Below are positions 1-10,157 of a stretch of 64,000 bases of DNA, piece by piece. Source of the DNA: Pseudomonas fulva (GTDB taxonomy: Bacteria; Pseudomonadota; Gammaproteobacteria; Pseudomonadales; Pseudomonadaceae); NCBI RefSeq assembly GCF_023517795.1, contig NZ_CP082928.1:2294001-2358000 (forward strand). Direction: 5' to 3'. Each line of letters begins with the position of its first letter. The stretch's first letter is position 1. The translations under genes were made by a program, and so were the position numbers. The notes under the pieces were generated by a model, which saw nothing but the letters and a program-made list of their open reading frames with translations, was not told the origin of the DNA and ran no database searches.

Positions 1-30
1 AAACTGCCGCACTTTTTGCGGAGCCCGACC

Positions 31-741
31 ATGACTGCCACGTCTTACGCCCAGGTATTGTTCGCCGGCCCTGATCTGCGCGTTGGTTCCTTCGCCGAGC
101 TGTTTCGTGCCCGCCTGGTCGAACTGCGCGGCGCGGCGGCGTTGGTCGATATCGTCGACACCGGCGCCGGCTACGACAGCCTCTGGCAGCGCGTAGGCGA
201 GGGCAGCGGTACGCTGCTGGTGATCGACCTGGAGCCGCAAAGCAGCAGCCAGCATGTCGACTGGTTGCGCAGCGAGCTGGCCGGCAAGACCGACCCCGAG
301 CGGGTATTCGTCACCAGCCTGTTTGGCCAGCTGGATGCCAATGCGGGTGGCGCCGCCTGCGCGCTGATCGAGCGGCCTGAGTTGCACCTGGGCTGCGTCG
401 AGGTGCCGGCGCTACCCGGCAGCCACGCCTGGTCGAAGATTCCTGCCCACCAGTACCGCGTGCTGCTGTGCAATGGCCCGCGCTGTACCCGCCGTGGTGC
501 ACTGCCGCTGTGGAAAAAGCTGCGTGAGCAGGTCAAGGCGGCCGGCAAACTGGAGTGCGAGGGCGGCGTGCATATCACCCGCACGCAGTGCCAGTTCCCC
601 TGTGATCAGGGGCCGACCCTGACGGTTTATCCACAGGGCCATTGGTATCAGGTGCGCAGCGAAGAAGACGTGATCCGCCTGGTCGACGAGCAACTGGTCG
701 CCGGCCGTGCGGTGCCCGAGTTGATGATGTCGCGGCCCTGA
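31..741 (+). CDS. thioredoxin-like [2Fe-2S] ferredoxin-domain protein
   Basis: About 236 residues from the ATG at 31; an in-frame TTG at 16 lacks support. The C-terminal third has four cysteines, C147 and C152 (CNGPRC) and C187 and C191 (CQFPC), a Cx4C...Cx3C spacing like the thioredoxin-fold 2Fe-2S domain of the NuoE (complex I 24 kDa) family. The N-terminal 130 residues look like a CbiX/chelatase-like or uncharacterised alpha/beta domain with no motif I can name. The function is probably an electron carrier or metal-linked protein. The partner is unknown, and the nearest downstream genes are an unrelated signalling system. The gene is complete although close to the window edge. Confidence 0.75.
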   Translation: MTATSYAQVLFAGPDLRVGSFAELFRARLVELRGAAALVDIVDTGAGYDSLWQRVGEGSGTLLVIDLEPQSSSQHVDWLRSELAGKTDPERVFVTSLFGQLDANAGGAACALIERPELHLGCVEVPALPGSHAWSKIPAHQYRVLLCNGPRCTRRGALPLWKKLREQVKAAGKLECEGGVHITRTQCQFPCDQGPTLTVYPQGHWYQVRSEEDVIRLVDEQLVAGRAVPELMMSRP

Positions 742-806
742 GCGGTATTGCCCGGAGCCTGGGTTGAGCGCAGCGATACCCGGGTCGCCCATCCTGAACC
801 TGTTGC

Positions 807-834
807 CCCGGGTTACGCCTGCGGCTAACCCGGG
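807..834. repeat. palindromic intergenic hairpin
   Basis: Perfect 9-bp arms CCCGGGTTA and TAACCCGGG flank a 10-nt loop between two plus-strand genes. A partially related CCCGGGT segment lies about 30 bp upstream. There is no T-tract, so it looks like a REP-type element and not an intrinsic terminator. Confidence 0.5.
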
Positions 835-913
835 CCATGGCCGCTGGCATTGGCTACTCGCCCTGCGCGCATTTCGGGCTAACATGCGGGCATCATAAGA
901 ATTCGAGTCATGC

Positions 914-2662
914 ATGACCGCCCTGTTTCTGCGCTATCGCACCGTCGCCATCGTGCTGCTGGTCATCTTTGGCCTGGCCGTCAGCCTGTGGCTGGCCAGC
1001 CGCTACGCCGAGCGGCGTGCCTGGGAGGATCGCAGCAACGAAGCCCATGGCCAGCTGCAGCTCTACGCGCAGTCCATCCAGACCCTGGTCGACCGCTTCC
1101 GCTCGGTGCCGCAGCTGTTGTCGATGGACGGCGACATCCAGGCCTTGCTGCACGCGCCGGATGACCCGCAGCTGCGCGACAAGCTCAATCGCCGTTTCGA
1201 ACTGCTCAACACCGCCGCGGGCGCCAGTGTTCTTTACCTGATCGACCGTAATGGCCAGACCCTGGCGGCCAGCAACTGGAACGAGTGGAGCAGCTTCGTC
1301 GGCAGCAACTACGGGTTCCGCCCCTATTTCCAGGATGCTCTGCACCGCACCGCCGGCCGCTACTTCGCGGTGGGGGTGACCACCGGCGTGCCTGGCTACT
1401 TTCTCTCCCACGCGGTGTATGACGACAACGGCGCGGTGATCGGCGTACTGGTGGTCAAGCTCGAGCTGGAGGAGCTGCAGCGCGAGTGGGTCGGCCAGCC
1501 CGGCGTGCTGCTGGTCGCCGACAGCTACGGGGTGGTGATTCTCAGCAGTCGCCCGGCCTGGCGTTTCCTGGCCCTGGAAGAACTCGACGAACTCGATCAC
1601 GCCGAGCTGGTGGAGGTGCGCAAGTACGCCGAGCGCCCGCTGGAGGTGCTCTCCAAGGCGCCGGGCCCGTACTTCGAAGGCAACGCCGACTGGATGAATA
1701 TCGACGGCCCGGATGGCCCGCAAAGCTATCTCTGGCAGCGCCAGGAACTGGCCAGCGAAGCCTGGACGCTGCACCTGTTGATCGAGGAAAGCAGCCTTGG
1801 TGACACCGCGCGCAGCTACCGCCTGGCCGCCGCCGGCGTGTGGCTGACACTGGTGTTCCTGGTGCTGTTTCTGCTGCAGCGGCGCAAGAACCAGCGTCTG
1901 CAGGCGAGCATCCGCGAGAACCTCGAGCGCGAGGTGACGCTGCGTACCGCCGAGCTCCGTGAGGCCCAGGAGGGCCTGGTGCATGCGGCGAAGATGGCCG
2001 CCCTGGGGCAGATGTCGGCGGCCATGGCCCATGAGATCAACCAGCCGCTGACCGCCATCCAGATGCACCTGGGCAGCCTCGGCCTGCTGCTCGACAACGG
2101 CCGCGAAGCCGACGTGCGCGCCGGCCTGACGCGTATCGACGGCCTGCTGCAGCGTATGGCCAGCCTTACTGGGCACCTGAAAACCTTTGCTCGCAAGAGC
2201 CCCGCCGGGCTCAACGAGCGGCTGCTGCTCAGCGAGGTGCTGGAACAGGCGCTGCTGCTGCTGGCGCCGCGGCTGCGCAGCGAGCAGGTCGAACTGCACC
2301 GTGACGTGCGCAAAGAGGCGCGGGTCTCCGGCGATGCCATCCGTCTCGAACAGGTGATACTCAACCTGCTCAACAACGCCCTGGATGCCATGGTCGACCG
2401 CCCGCAGCGAAGCCTGGGCGTGCTGATCGAGCTGCAGGGTGACAGCTGTGTGCTGCAGGTCAGCGATACCGGTGGCGGCATTGCCGAAGAGCACCTGGGC
2501 AACGTCTTCGAACCGTTCTTCACCACCAAACCGGTGGGCGAGGGGTTGGGCCTGGGCCTGGCGATTTCCTACGGCATCGTGCGCGATCTGGGCGGCAGCC
2601 TGGAGGCACGCAATGGCCCGGAGGGGGCGATTTTCGCGATGCGGCTGCCGCGTGCCGGCTGA
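914..2662 (+). CDS. DctB-like membrane sensor histidine kinase
   Basis: 582 residues. One membrane segment lies at about 8-27, followed by a periplasmic Cache-type sensor region to about 300 and a second membrane segment at about 305-322. Next comes a HisKA helix with phosphoacceptor His373 in AMAHEINQPLTAIQ, then a HATPase domain with NLLNNALDAM (N box), DTGGGIAEEH (G1) and a GLGLGLAIS G2 motif. This architecture is that of DctB-type C4-dicarboxylate sensors. The partner regulator starts 92 bp downstream and the TRAP transporter follows, so the kinase probably senses that transporter's periplasmic substrate. The ligand need not be a C4-dicarboxylate, because the transporter is of the TAXI class and not DctP. 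Confidence 0.9.
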   Translation: MTALFLRYRTVAIVLLVIFGLAVSLWLASRYAERRAWEDRSNEAHGQLQLYAQSIQTLVDRFRSVPQLLSMDGDIQALLHAPDDPQLRDKLNRRFELLNTAAGASVLYLIDRNGQTLAASNWNEWSSFVGSNYGFRPYFQDALHRTAGRYFAVGVTTGVPGYFLSHAVYDDNGAVIGVLVVKLELEELQREWVGQPGVLLVADSYGVVILSSRPAWRFLALEELDELDHAELVEVRKYAERPLEVLSKAPGPYFEGNADWMNIDGPDGPQSYLWQRQELASEAWTLHLLIEESSLGDTARSYRLAAAGVWLTLVFLVLFLLQRRKNQRLQASIRENLEREVTLRTAELREAQEGLVHAAKMAALGQMSAAMAHEINQPLTAIQMHLGSLGLLLDNGREADVRAGLTRIDGLLQRMASLTGHLKTFARKSPAGLNERLLLSEVLEQALLLLAPRLRSEQVELHRDVRKEARVSGDAIRLEQVILNLLNNALDAMVDRPQRSLGVLIELQGDSCVLQVSDTGGGIAEEHLGNVFEPFFTTKPVGEGLGLGLAISYGIVRDLGGSLEARNGPEGAIFAMRLPRAG

Positions 2663-2754
2663 GCTGGCGGGCTTGGCATTTCGTGTAACGACCCGGCAGG
2701 TACCGCTGGAGTAGCCGGCGCTACACTGCGCGATCTAATAATAAGGAGGTTTTC

Positions 2755-4098
<1,344 letters not shown>

Positions 4099-4126
4099 GC
4101 CGCGACTAAGGGCGGTCTGCTTGGCT

Positions 4127-4144
4127 GGTGGGCTGAAGCCCACC
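4127..4144. repeat. short perfect hairpin after the regulator gene
   Basis: GGTGGGCT-GA-AGCCCACC, 28 bp after the stop. It has no T-run immediately after it. It could slow or end transcription between the two-component genes and the TRAP operon. Confidence 0.45.
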
Positions 4145-4213
4145 CTACGGTTTGACGGCGGCCTTTTTAGGTCATTCAAACGATTACTCGGCAGCTGCCA
4201 TTGGCCTGTTTTT

Positions 4214-4274
4214 GTGGGAGCCGGTGGGGACGCCTAGTCCATGCCCGCGATTCGCGCGCATGGCGCGCTCCCAC
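4214..4274. repeat. REP-like palindromic element, family B copy 1
   Basis: Bounded by GTGGGAG and CTCCCAC, with the internal block GGGGACGCCTAG and a nested CATGCCCGCGA / CGCGCATG palindrome. Related copies occur at 8050-8112 (inverse orientation) and 52045-52110. It occupies part of the 395-bp gene-free stretch 4099-4493, which otherwise holds the promoter of the TAXI operon. Confidence 0.75.
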
Positions 4275-4312
4275 AGGTAGTGCGTGCACATCATCTCCGC
4301 TCCACTCGCATA

Positions 4313-4336
4313 AGCGGAATACTGCCGATTGCCGCT
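4313..4336. promoter_or_regulatory. candidate upstream activator site for the DctD-like regulator
   Basis: Imperfect inverted repeat AGCGGAAT / ATTGCCGCT located about 80-100 bp upstream of the sigma-54 -24 element, a distance typical of enhancer sites for NtrC-family activators. This is an inference from symmetry and position. Confidence 0.4.
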
Positions 4337-4413
4337 CGCGCAATAGGCGACCTTTCGCTGCTTTCTCTCTGGTCATCAACCCGCAACGGCTCTGGCTCGC
4401 GGCTTTTTATCGC

Positions 4414-4429
4414 TGGCACGGCGCCTGCT
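4414..4429 (+). promoter_or_regulatory. sigma-54 (RpoN) promoter of the TAXI-TRAP operon
   Basis: TGGCACGGCGCCTGCT has the invariant GG (4415-4416) and GC (4427-4428) separated by exactly 10 bp and matches the TGGCACG-N4-TTGCW consensus closely. It predicts a start near 4440, about 55 bp before the coding start. Confidence 0.75.
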
Positions 4430-4493
4430 AAGGCTGCTGGTACCCGGACATCCAGAACCGGCTCTCTGACAAGAATAATCACGGAGATACACC

Positions 4494-5450
4494 ATGCGAC
4501 TGACCAAGCGCGTCACCCTGTTCGCCGCGGCGGCGGCCTTCACTGCCAGCACCGCGGTACTTGCCGCACCGACCTTTATCAACGTGCTTACCGGCGGCAC
4601 CAGCGGGGTGTATTACCCGATTGGCGTGGCCATGTCGCAGCTGTATGGCAGCGGCATCGAGGGTGCGAAAACCTCGGTACAGGCCACCAAGGCCTCGGTG
4701 GAGAACCTCAACCTGCTGCAGTCCGGCCGTGGCGAGATCGCCTTTGCCCTGGGCGACTCGGTCGAGGACGCCTGGAACGGTGTCGAAGATGCCGGCTTCA
4801 AGGCGCCACTGACGCGCATTCGCGCCATCGCCGCCACCTACCCGAACTACATCCAGATCGTCGCGAGCAAAGAGTCCGGGATCAAGACCCTGGAAGACCT
4901 CAAGGGCAAGCGCATCTCCGTGGGCGCGCCGAAATCCGGCACCGAGCTGAATGCTCGCGCCATCTTCAAGGCCGCTGGTCTGAGCTACAAGGACATGGGC
5001 CGCGTCGAGTTCATGCCGTACGCCGAGTCGGTCGAGCTGATCAAGAACCGCCAGCTGGACGCCACCCTGCAGTCGTCCGGCCTGGGCATGGCGGCCATCC
5101 GCGACCTGGCGTCGATGGTGCCGATCACCTTCGTCGCCATCCCCGAAGAGGTCGTGGCGAAGATCGACAGCCAGGCCTACCAGGCCAGGGTCATCCCGGC
5201 CGGCACCTACGACGGCCAGGACCAGGACGTACCGACCGCTGCCATCGTCAACCTGCTGGTCAGCCACGAGAAGGTCTCCGATGAGGTGGCCTATCAGATG
5301 ACCAAGCTGCTCTACGACAACCTTCCCCGTCTGCGTACCGCGCACTCCGCGGCCAATGACATCAAGCTGGAAACCGCCACCGAAGGCCTGCCGATTCCGC
5401 TGCACCCGGGGGCCGAGCGCTTCTACAAGGAAGCCGGCGTACTCAAGTAA
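4494..5450 (+). CDS. TAXI-family TRAP transporter solute-binding protein
   Basis: 318 residues with a signal peptide (about 1-24, ending STAVLA). The mature start FINVLTGGTSGVYYPIG is the hallmark of TAXI proteins (TRAP-associated extracytoplasmic immunogenic). The protein binds the substrate in the periplasm and hands it to the fused permease encoded next. Known TAXI ligands include glutamate/glutamine-like compounds and 2-oxoglutarate, but the ligand here cannot be read from sequence. Transcription probably starts at the sigma-54 promoter upstream, under the DctB/DctD-like pair. Confidence 0.93.
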   Translation: MRLTKRVTLFAAAAAFTASTAVLAAPTFINVLTGGTSGVYYPIGVAMSQLYGSGIEGAKTSVQATKASVENLNLLQSGRGEIAFALGDSVEDAWNGVEDAGFKAPLTRIRAIAATYPNYIQIVASKESGIKTLEDLKGKRISVGAPKSGTELNARAIFKAAGLSYKDMGRVEFMPYAESVELIKNRQLDATLQSSGLGMAAIRDLASMVPITFVAIPEEVVAKIDSQAYQARVIPAGTYDGQDQDVPTAAIVNLLVSHEKVSDEVAYQMTKLLYDNLPRLRTAHSAANDIKLETATEGLPIPLHPGAERFYKEAGVLK

Positions 5451-5563
5451 CACGCAGGCACAGCGGGCAGCGGTACGCGCTGTCCGCGCCCTGTCGGGTC
5501 GGCGCTTGGCCATGCACCTAGGCAGTGGCGCGCCGTTATTGCAGCTGCATCGAGAATCTATCC

Positions 5564-7627
5564 ATGAGCGATCATCCAGGTCTGACCGGCAACCCCAGTC
5601 AGTGGCCCAAGGCCGTGTTCTACGTCGCGATCCTGTTTTCGGTCTACCAGATCATCGGGGCCGCCTTCCATCCGTTCTCCAGCCAGGTGCTGCGCGCCGG
5701 GCACGTCGGTTTCGTGTTGCTGATGGTCTATCTGTGCTTCCCCATGCGTGGCCAGGGCCGGCCATGGATGCCGCTGGCCTGGGTGCTGGGCCTGGCGGGA
5801 TTGGGCACGGCGCTTTACCAGTGGTACTTCGAGGCGGACCTGGTCCAGCGTTCGGGCGACCTCACCTCCTCTGACATGGTGGTGGGCGTGGCCTTGCTGG
5901 TGCTGGTATTCGAGGCGTCGCGCCGGGTCATGGGCCTGGCCCTGCCGGTCATCTGCGGCTGCTTCCTGGCCTATGGTCTGTTCGGCGAGCACCTGCCGGG
6001 CGACCTGGCGCACCGTGGTTATGACTTCGACCAGATCATCAACCAGCTGTCGTTCGGCACCGAAGGGTTCTACGGCACGCCGACCTATGTGTCGGGCACC
6101 TATATCTTCCTGTTCATCCTGTTTGGCGCCTTTCTCGAACAGGCGGGGATGATCAGGCTGTTCACCGATTTCGCCATGGGCATGTTCGGTCACAAGACCG
6201 GTGGCCCGGCCAAGGTCTCGGTGGTGACCTCGGCGCTGATGGGTACCATCACCGGTTCGGGCGTGGCCAACGTGGTCACCACCGGCCAGTTCACCATCCC
6301 GCTGATGAAGCGCTTCGGCTACAAGGGCACCTTCGCCGCGGCGGTGGAAGCCTCGGCCAGCATGGGCAGCCAGATCATGCCGCCGATCATGGGCGCCGTG
6401 GCGTTCATCATGGCCGAGACCATCAACGTGCCGTACGTGGAGATCGCCAAGGCGGCGCTGATCCCGGCCCTGCTGTGGTTCGGCTCGATCTTCTGGACCG
6501 TGCACCTGGAGGCCCAGCGCCTGAAGCTGACCGGCCTGCCGAAAGAGGAATGCCCGGACCCGTTCGCGGCCATCAAGCAGCGCTGGTACCTGCTGATCCC
6601 GCTGGGCGTGCTGGTGTACCTGCTGTTCGCCGGCTTCACCCCGATGTTCTCCGGCACCGTGGGTCTGGCCCTGACCGCCATCGTGATTCTCGGCACGGCG
6701 ATCGTCATGCGTGCCAGCAACCTGTGGTTGAAGATCGCCTTCTGGATCGCCCTGGGGCTGGTCAGCTCCGCCTTCCTCAAGTTCGGCATCGGCGTTGTGT
6801 TCGGGGTGATCGCGGTGCTGGTCGCCGGCTGCTTCTACGTCAAGGGCGGGCGGGAAACCCTGCGCGCCTGCGTGTGGGCCCTGGCCGACGGCGCGCGCCA
6901 TGCGATCCCGGTGGCGGTGGCATGCATCCTGGTGGGGGTGATCATCGGTGTGGTGTCGCTGACCGGCATCGCCACCACCTTCGCCGGTTACATCATGGCC
7001 ATCGGCAAGGACAACCTGTTCCTGTCGCTGGTACTGACCATGCTCACCTGCCTGGTCCTCGGCATGGGTATTCCGACCATTCCCAACTACATCATCACCA
7101 GCGCCATCGCCGCGCCGGCGTTGCTGGAACTGGGCGTGCCGCTGATCGTCTCGCACATGTTCGTCTTCTACTTCGGCCTGATGGCCGACCTGACGCCGCC
7201 GGTGGCGCTGGCCTGCTTCGCAGCGGGGTCGATCGCCAAGGAGAACGGTTTGAAGATCAGCCTGTGGTCGGTGCGCATCGCCGCGTGCGGCTTCGTGGTG
7301 CCGTTCATGGCGGTGTACGACCCGGCGCTGCTGATGCAGGGCGACGACTGGGGCGCGATCCTCTACATGCTGATCAAGTCGGTGTTTGCCGTCGGCTTGT
7401 GGGGCATGGCGGTGGTCGGCTATTTCTCGGCGCCGATGCGTGCGTGGGAGCGGCTGCTGGTGTTCGCTGCCGGTGCTTCGCTGGTGATTCCGGCCTCGGT
7501 GTTCAGCTACGACCTGCTCGGGCTGTACAGCGTGACCACTGACGAAATCGGCTTCCTGATCGCCGCCGTGGTGATCGCCCTGCATGTGCTGCGCGCCCGT
7601 CGCCAGCCGGCCATGGCGGCCGCTTGA
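5564..7627 (+). CDS. TRAP transporter permease, fused 4TM/12TM (DctQM)
   Basis: 687 residues from the ATG at 5564 (MSDHPGL); an in-frame ATG at 5525 adds 13 poorly supported residues. It is hydrophobic throughout: a small DctQ-like N-terminal part, then a DctM-like core with GTITGSGVANVVTTGQFTIP and SMGSQIMPPIMGAVAF, and a C-terminal membrane extension. Such fusions pair with TAXI binding proteins, as here. Uptake is normally driven by a sodium or proton gradient. The stop overlaps the start of the following DUF1850 gene. Confidence 0.93.
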   Translation: MSDHPGLTGNPSQWPKAVFYVAILFSVYQIIGAAFHPFSSQVLRAGHVGFVLLMVYLCFPMRGQGRPWMPLAWVLGLAGLGTALYQWYFEADLVQRSGDLTSSDMVVGVALLVLVFEASRRVMGLALPVICGCFLAYGLFGEHLPGDLAHRGYDFDQIINQLSFGTEGFYGTPTYVSGTYIFLFILFGAFLEQAGMIRLFTDFAMGMFGHKTGGPAKVSVVTSALMGTITGSGVANVVTTGQFTIPLMKRFGYKGTFAAAVEASASMGSQIMPPIMGAVAFIMAETINVPYVEIAKAALIPALLWFGSIFWTVHLEAQRLKLTGLPKEECPDPFAAIKQRWYLLIPLGVLVYLLFAGFTPMFSGTVGLALTAIVILGTAIVMRASNLWLKIAFWIALGLVSSAFLKFGIGVVFGVIAVLVAGCFYVKGGRETLRACVWALADGARHAIPVAVACILVGVIIGVVSLTGIATTFAGYIMAIGKDNLFLSLVLTMLTCLVLGMGIPTIPNYIITSAIAAPALLELGVPLIVSHMFVFYFGLMADLTPPVALACFAAGSIAKENGLKISLWSVRIAACGFVVPFMAVYDPALLMQGDDWGAILYMLIKSVFAVGLWGMAVVGYFSAPMRAWERLLVFAAGASLVIPASVFSYDLLGLYSVTTDEIGFLIAAVVIALHVLRARRQPAMAAA

Positions 7628-8016
7628 TCGGCCTTTGCCTGGGCCTGGCGGGGACGGTATGGGCGACGCTACCCGTGCCGTCCTTCACCCTGGCCTGGAA
7701 CCACAGCATCGAGAAGATCCGCTGGGAGGAGGACTACCGCGTCACCCCGGCCGGGCTGCTGCTCGGCGAGGCGCGGGTACGCGGCAGCGGCGCCGGCATG
7801 GAGATTCCGGATGACGCCGAACGGCGTGATGGCGCCTGGCATTACCAGCGCCAGCTGCCGCCCCTGCAGCCGCTACGTCTCGGGCGCACGCCCGAGGCGG
7901 GTGACTATCAGCTGTGCGATGCCGAGGGTTGCAAGCCTTTCAGCGAGTGGCTCGGGCCACCGAAGGCGAGTCAGCCGGTGGTGGAGTTGTGGAGCTGTGA
8001 GCTGACTGATCCTTGA
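7624..8016 (+). CDS. DUF1850 protein of the TAXI-TRAP operon
   Basis: 130 residues, beginning at a TTG that overlaps the permease stop (TTGA), which points to translational coupling. There is a short hydrophobic N-terminus (LCLGLAGTVWA), probably a signal peptide or anchor, then a DUF1850-type domain with the NHSIEKIRWEEDY segment. DUF1850 genes recur next to TAXI-TRAP permeases, where they may be a small accessory subunit. No biochemical role is known to me. Confidence 0.8.
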   Translation: MIGLCLGLAGTVWATLPVPSFTLAWNHSIEKIRWEEDYRVTPAGLLLGEARVRGSGAGMEIPDDAERRDGAWHYQRQLPPLQPLRLGRTPEAGDYQLCDAEGCKPFSEWLGPPKASQPVVELWSCELTDP

Positions 8017-8049
8017 TCCTGCTGAAAAATGCAGCCATGACCTAATCCT

Positions 8050-8112
8050 GTGGGAGCGGGCCATGCCTGCGATTTTCGCGGGCATGAACTAGGCGTCCCC
8101 GCCCGCTCCCAC
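8050..8112. repeat. REP-like palindromic element, family B copy 2 (inverse orientation)
   Basis: GTGGGAG...CTCCCAC arms with the core block AGGCGTCCCC, the reverse complement of GGGGACGCCT in copies 1 and 3. It lies between convergent genes. Confidence 0.75.
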
Positions 8113-8140
8113 AGACTGACTACTTGAACTGCCGCACTGC

Positions 8141-8953
8141 TCACTGCCCCCGGCGCATCTCGCTCAACTCCGCCCGCAAGGCCTTCAACTCCTCAAGGAT
8201 CATCTCCTCGCGCCGTACCCGCGCCTCGGCTTCAGGGTCAGGCCCCTGGGCATCCTCCATGGCGTTGACCAGCACCGCGATAAACAGGTTGAGCATCATG
8301 AAGGTGGCGATCAGCACATAGGGGATGAAGAACAGCCAGGCCAGCGGGTAGACCTCCATGATCGGCCGCACCGTGCCGCTCGACCAGCTGTCCAGGGTCA
8401 TCATCTGGAACAGCGAATACAGGCTGGCGGTCAGGCTGCCGAACCACTCGGGAAAGCGCTCGCCGAACAGCTGGGTGGCCATCACCGCCGACACGTAGAA
8501 GATCAGCCCCATCAGCATGATGATGCTGCCCATGCCCGGCAGCGAAGCCAGCAGCGCCTGCACCACCTTGCGCATGTTCGGGTTGATCGACACCAGGCGC
8601 AGCACCCGCAATACGCGCAAGGCGCGCAGCACGCTGAACGGCCCGCTGGCCGGCACCAGGGCGATGCCCACCACGATGCAATCGAACACCGCCCACGGGT
8701 CGCGCAGCAGGCCAATGCCCCGGGCCGCGAAACGCAGCGCCAACTCGACCACGAACACCGCCAGGATGAACCTATCCACAGGCAACAGCAGCCAGCCCCA
8801 CTCGGCGACGATCTCTTTGGAGGTCAGCATGCCGAGGATCGCCGCGTTGATCAGGATCAGCACGGTGATCAGGCGCTGCACGGGCTTGCCATCCATGACC
8901 TCGGCCAGTTTCAGGCGCCAGGGGGTGCTCGAAGAGGGTAGGGGGGCGTTCAT
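8141..8953 (-). CDS. voltage-gated cation channel (bacterial NaV family)
   Basis: 270 residues with six membrane segments. S4 carries regularly spaced arginines (RALRVLRVLRLV). The pore loop holds TLDSWSSG at residues 186-193, the selectivity-filter position of NaChBac-type channels (usually TLESW). S6 follows (MLNLFIAVLV). The C-terminus is a charged helix (about 240-270) likely to form the tetramerising coiled coil. The predicted product is a homotetrameric inner-membrane channel. The filter has Asp188 where NaChBac has Glu, so sodium selectivity should not be assumed. It is a single gene with no functional link to its neighbours. Confidence 0.88.
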   Translation of the reverse strand: MNAPLPSSSTPWRLKLAEVMDGKPVQRLITVLILINAAILGMLTSKEIVAEWGWLLLPVDRFILAVFVVELALRFAARGIGLLRDPWAVFDCIVVGIALVPASGPFSVLRALRVLRVLRLVSINPNMRKVVQALLASLPGMGSIIMLMGLIFYVSAVMATQLFGERFPEWFGSLTASLYSLFQMMTLDSWSSGTVRPIMEVYPLAWLFFIPYVLIATFMMLNLFIAVLVNAMEDAQGPDPEAEARVRREEMILEELKALRAELSEMRRGQ

Positions 8954-9140
8954 GGTGGGCGTCAGTCGATGTCCGGTTGGGTAGGAGGCTGACGATTCTA
9001 AGGTGTCCGGCTGACGGTGATCAGGCGGCAGAGGGGCTGCAGCGGGAGTTTCGGGTTACCCATTGTTTCAGCCGGCCAACCCTGGGCCGGTGTCGTCGGG
9101 AAGATCCGTGGGCACCCGCCAGGCTCCTGGGTGCGAAGCG

Positions 9141-9830
9141 TCAGGCCGGACGGCTGGTGAACACCTTGAACAGATCGACCTCGCCGCGTACCGGCGGGGC
9201 CAGGCGCAAACGCTGTTCGATATTCAGCAGGTGGTCCTCCATGCACCGCGTCGCCTGTTGAACATCGCCGTCGAGCAGCGCTGCAGCCAGGGCCTCGTGC
9301 TCGTTGTGCGAGCACTGCACGCCGTCGTGCCGCTCGTACAGGGCGATGATCAGCGAGCTACGGGCAATCAGGCCTTCGAGCATTTCGCCCAGCGTGCTGT
9401 TGCCGGCGATACGCGCCAGCAAGCGATGAAAGTCGCCCGACAGGCGGATGAACTCGGGTTTGGCCGGCTCATGACCGAGAGCCAGTTCAGCCTGCAGGTG
9501 CGCTTCGATGGCGCGCCGGTCAGCGGCCTGCATGCGCCTGCAGGCTTCCTCGATCAGCGCCTTTTCGATCACCCGGCGAGCGGCGAACACTTCGCGGGCC
9601 TGTTGCGGCGTGGGTTCTTCGACGAAGGCGCCGCGGTTCATCTCCAGGCGCACCAGCTTGAGGTGGGCCAGGTCGCGCAACGCACTGCGGATGTGATTGC
9701 GGTTGGCCTGGAACACCTCGACGAGGTTGAGTTCGGTCAGGCGGGTGCCAGGCGGCAGACGCTGCTCGACGATGGCATCGTAGATCGCGTCATAGATGCG
9801 TTGCACTTCACGGATGACGTGACTGGCCAT
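9141..9830 (-). CDS. GntR-family transcriptional regulator (FCD type)
   Basis: 229 residues. It has an N-terminal winged helix-turn-helix (about 10-75, LTELNLVEVFQANRNHIRSALRDL) and a C-terminal all-helical FCD ligand domain. It is divergent from the ABC transporter operon that starts at 10158. The 327-bp interval contains a perfect palindrome near its own start and two related half-palindromes near the transporter start, so it probably represses both itself and the ureide uptake operon. The effector is probably a ureide or hydantoin-like compound, judging from the target genes. Confidence 0.88.
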   Translation of the reverse strand: MASHVIREVQRIYDAIYDAIVEQRLPPGTRLTELNLVEVFQANRNHIRSALRDLAHLKLVRLEMNRGAFVEEPTPQQAREVFAARRVIEKALIEEACRRMQAADRRAIEAHLQAELALGHEPAKPEFIRLSGDFHRLLARIAGNSTLGEMLEGLIARSSLIIALYERHDGVQCSHNEHEALAAALLDGDVQQATRCMEDHLLNIEQRLRLAPPVRGEVDLFKVFTSRPA

Positions 9831-9886
9831 GGACGATGCTCGTTTGCGTGGGAAGCCGGGGGTGGCTGGAAATTGCTGGCAGTGTA

Positions 9887-9898
9887 ATTGTTAACAAT
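9887..9898. promoter_or_regulatory. predicted GntR operator, proximal to the regulator gene
   Basis: Perfect 12-bp palindrome ATTGTTAACAAT, 57 bp upstream of the GntR start. It has the size and symmetry of FCD-type GntR operators. Confidence 0.55.
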
Positions 9899-10111
9899 GC
9901 TATCGCAAAGTAGCTGCTTATCGGCGTCTGGTGCACAACCTTGTCGCACTGTTCCAAGGCTGTGCACCAGGAACGCATTCTTCAGGCTGTTTGCGGACAT
10001 CCGGCGTATACCTGGGCGGGCCGTGGAAAGCTGCGGGTTATCAGTGGTTTACCCCCTTGTACCTAAGGGCTGACCGCATCGATGACCGTCAAGCGGATGC
10101 CTGGCACAGTG

Positions 10112-10144
10112 ATTGCTAACAATAAAAATAAAATGTTTAGCAAT
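10112..10144. promoter_or_regulatory. predicted GntR operator pair at the ABC operon promoter
   Basis: ATTGCTAACAAT (10112-10123) differs by one base from the palindrome at 9887-9898, and TGTTTAGCAAT (10134-10144) is a related element in inverse orientation. The site sits 14-46 bp before the ATG at 10158, in an A/T-rich promoter-like stretch. The remainder of 9831-10157 shows no gene. Confidence 0.55.
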
Positions 10145-10157
10145 TTAGGCGGCAGCC

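Noticed and set aside
908-2494. Long open frame on the minus strand opposite the histidine kinase
   Set aside because: High-GC coding DNA often leaves antisense frames open. The translation is rich in Gln, His, Arg and Ala without domain character, while the plus strand encodes a clear kinase.
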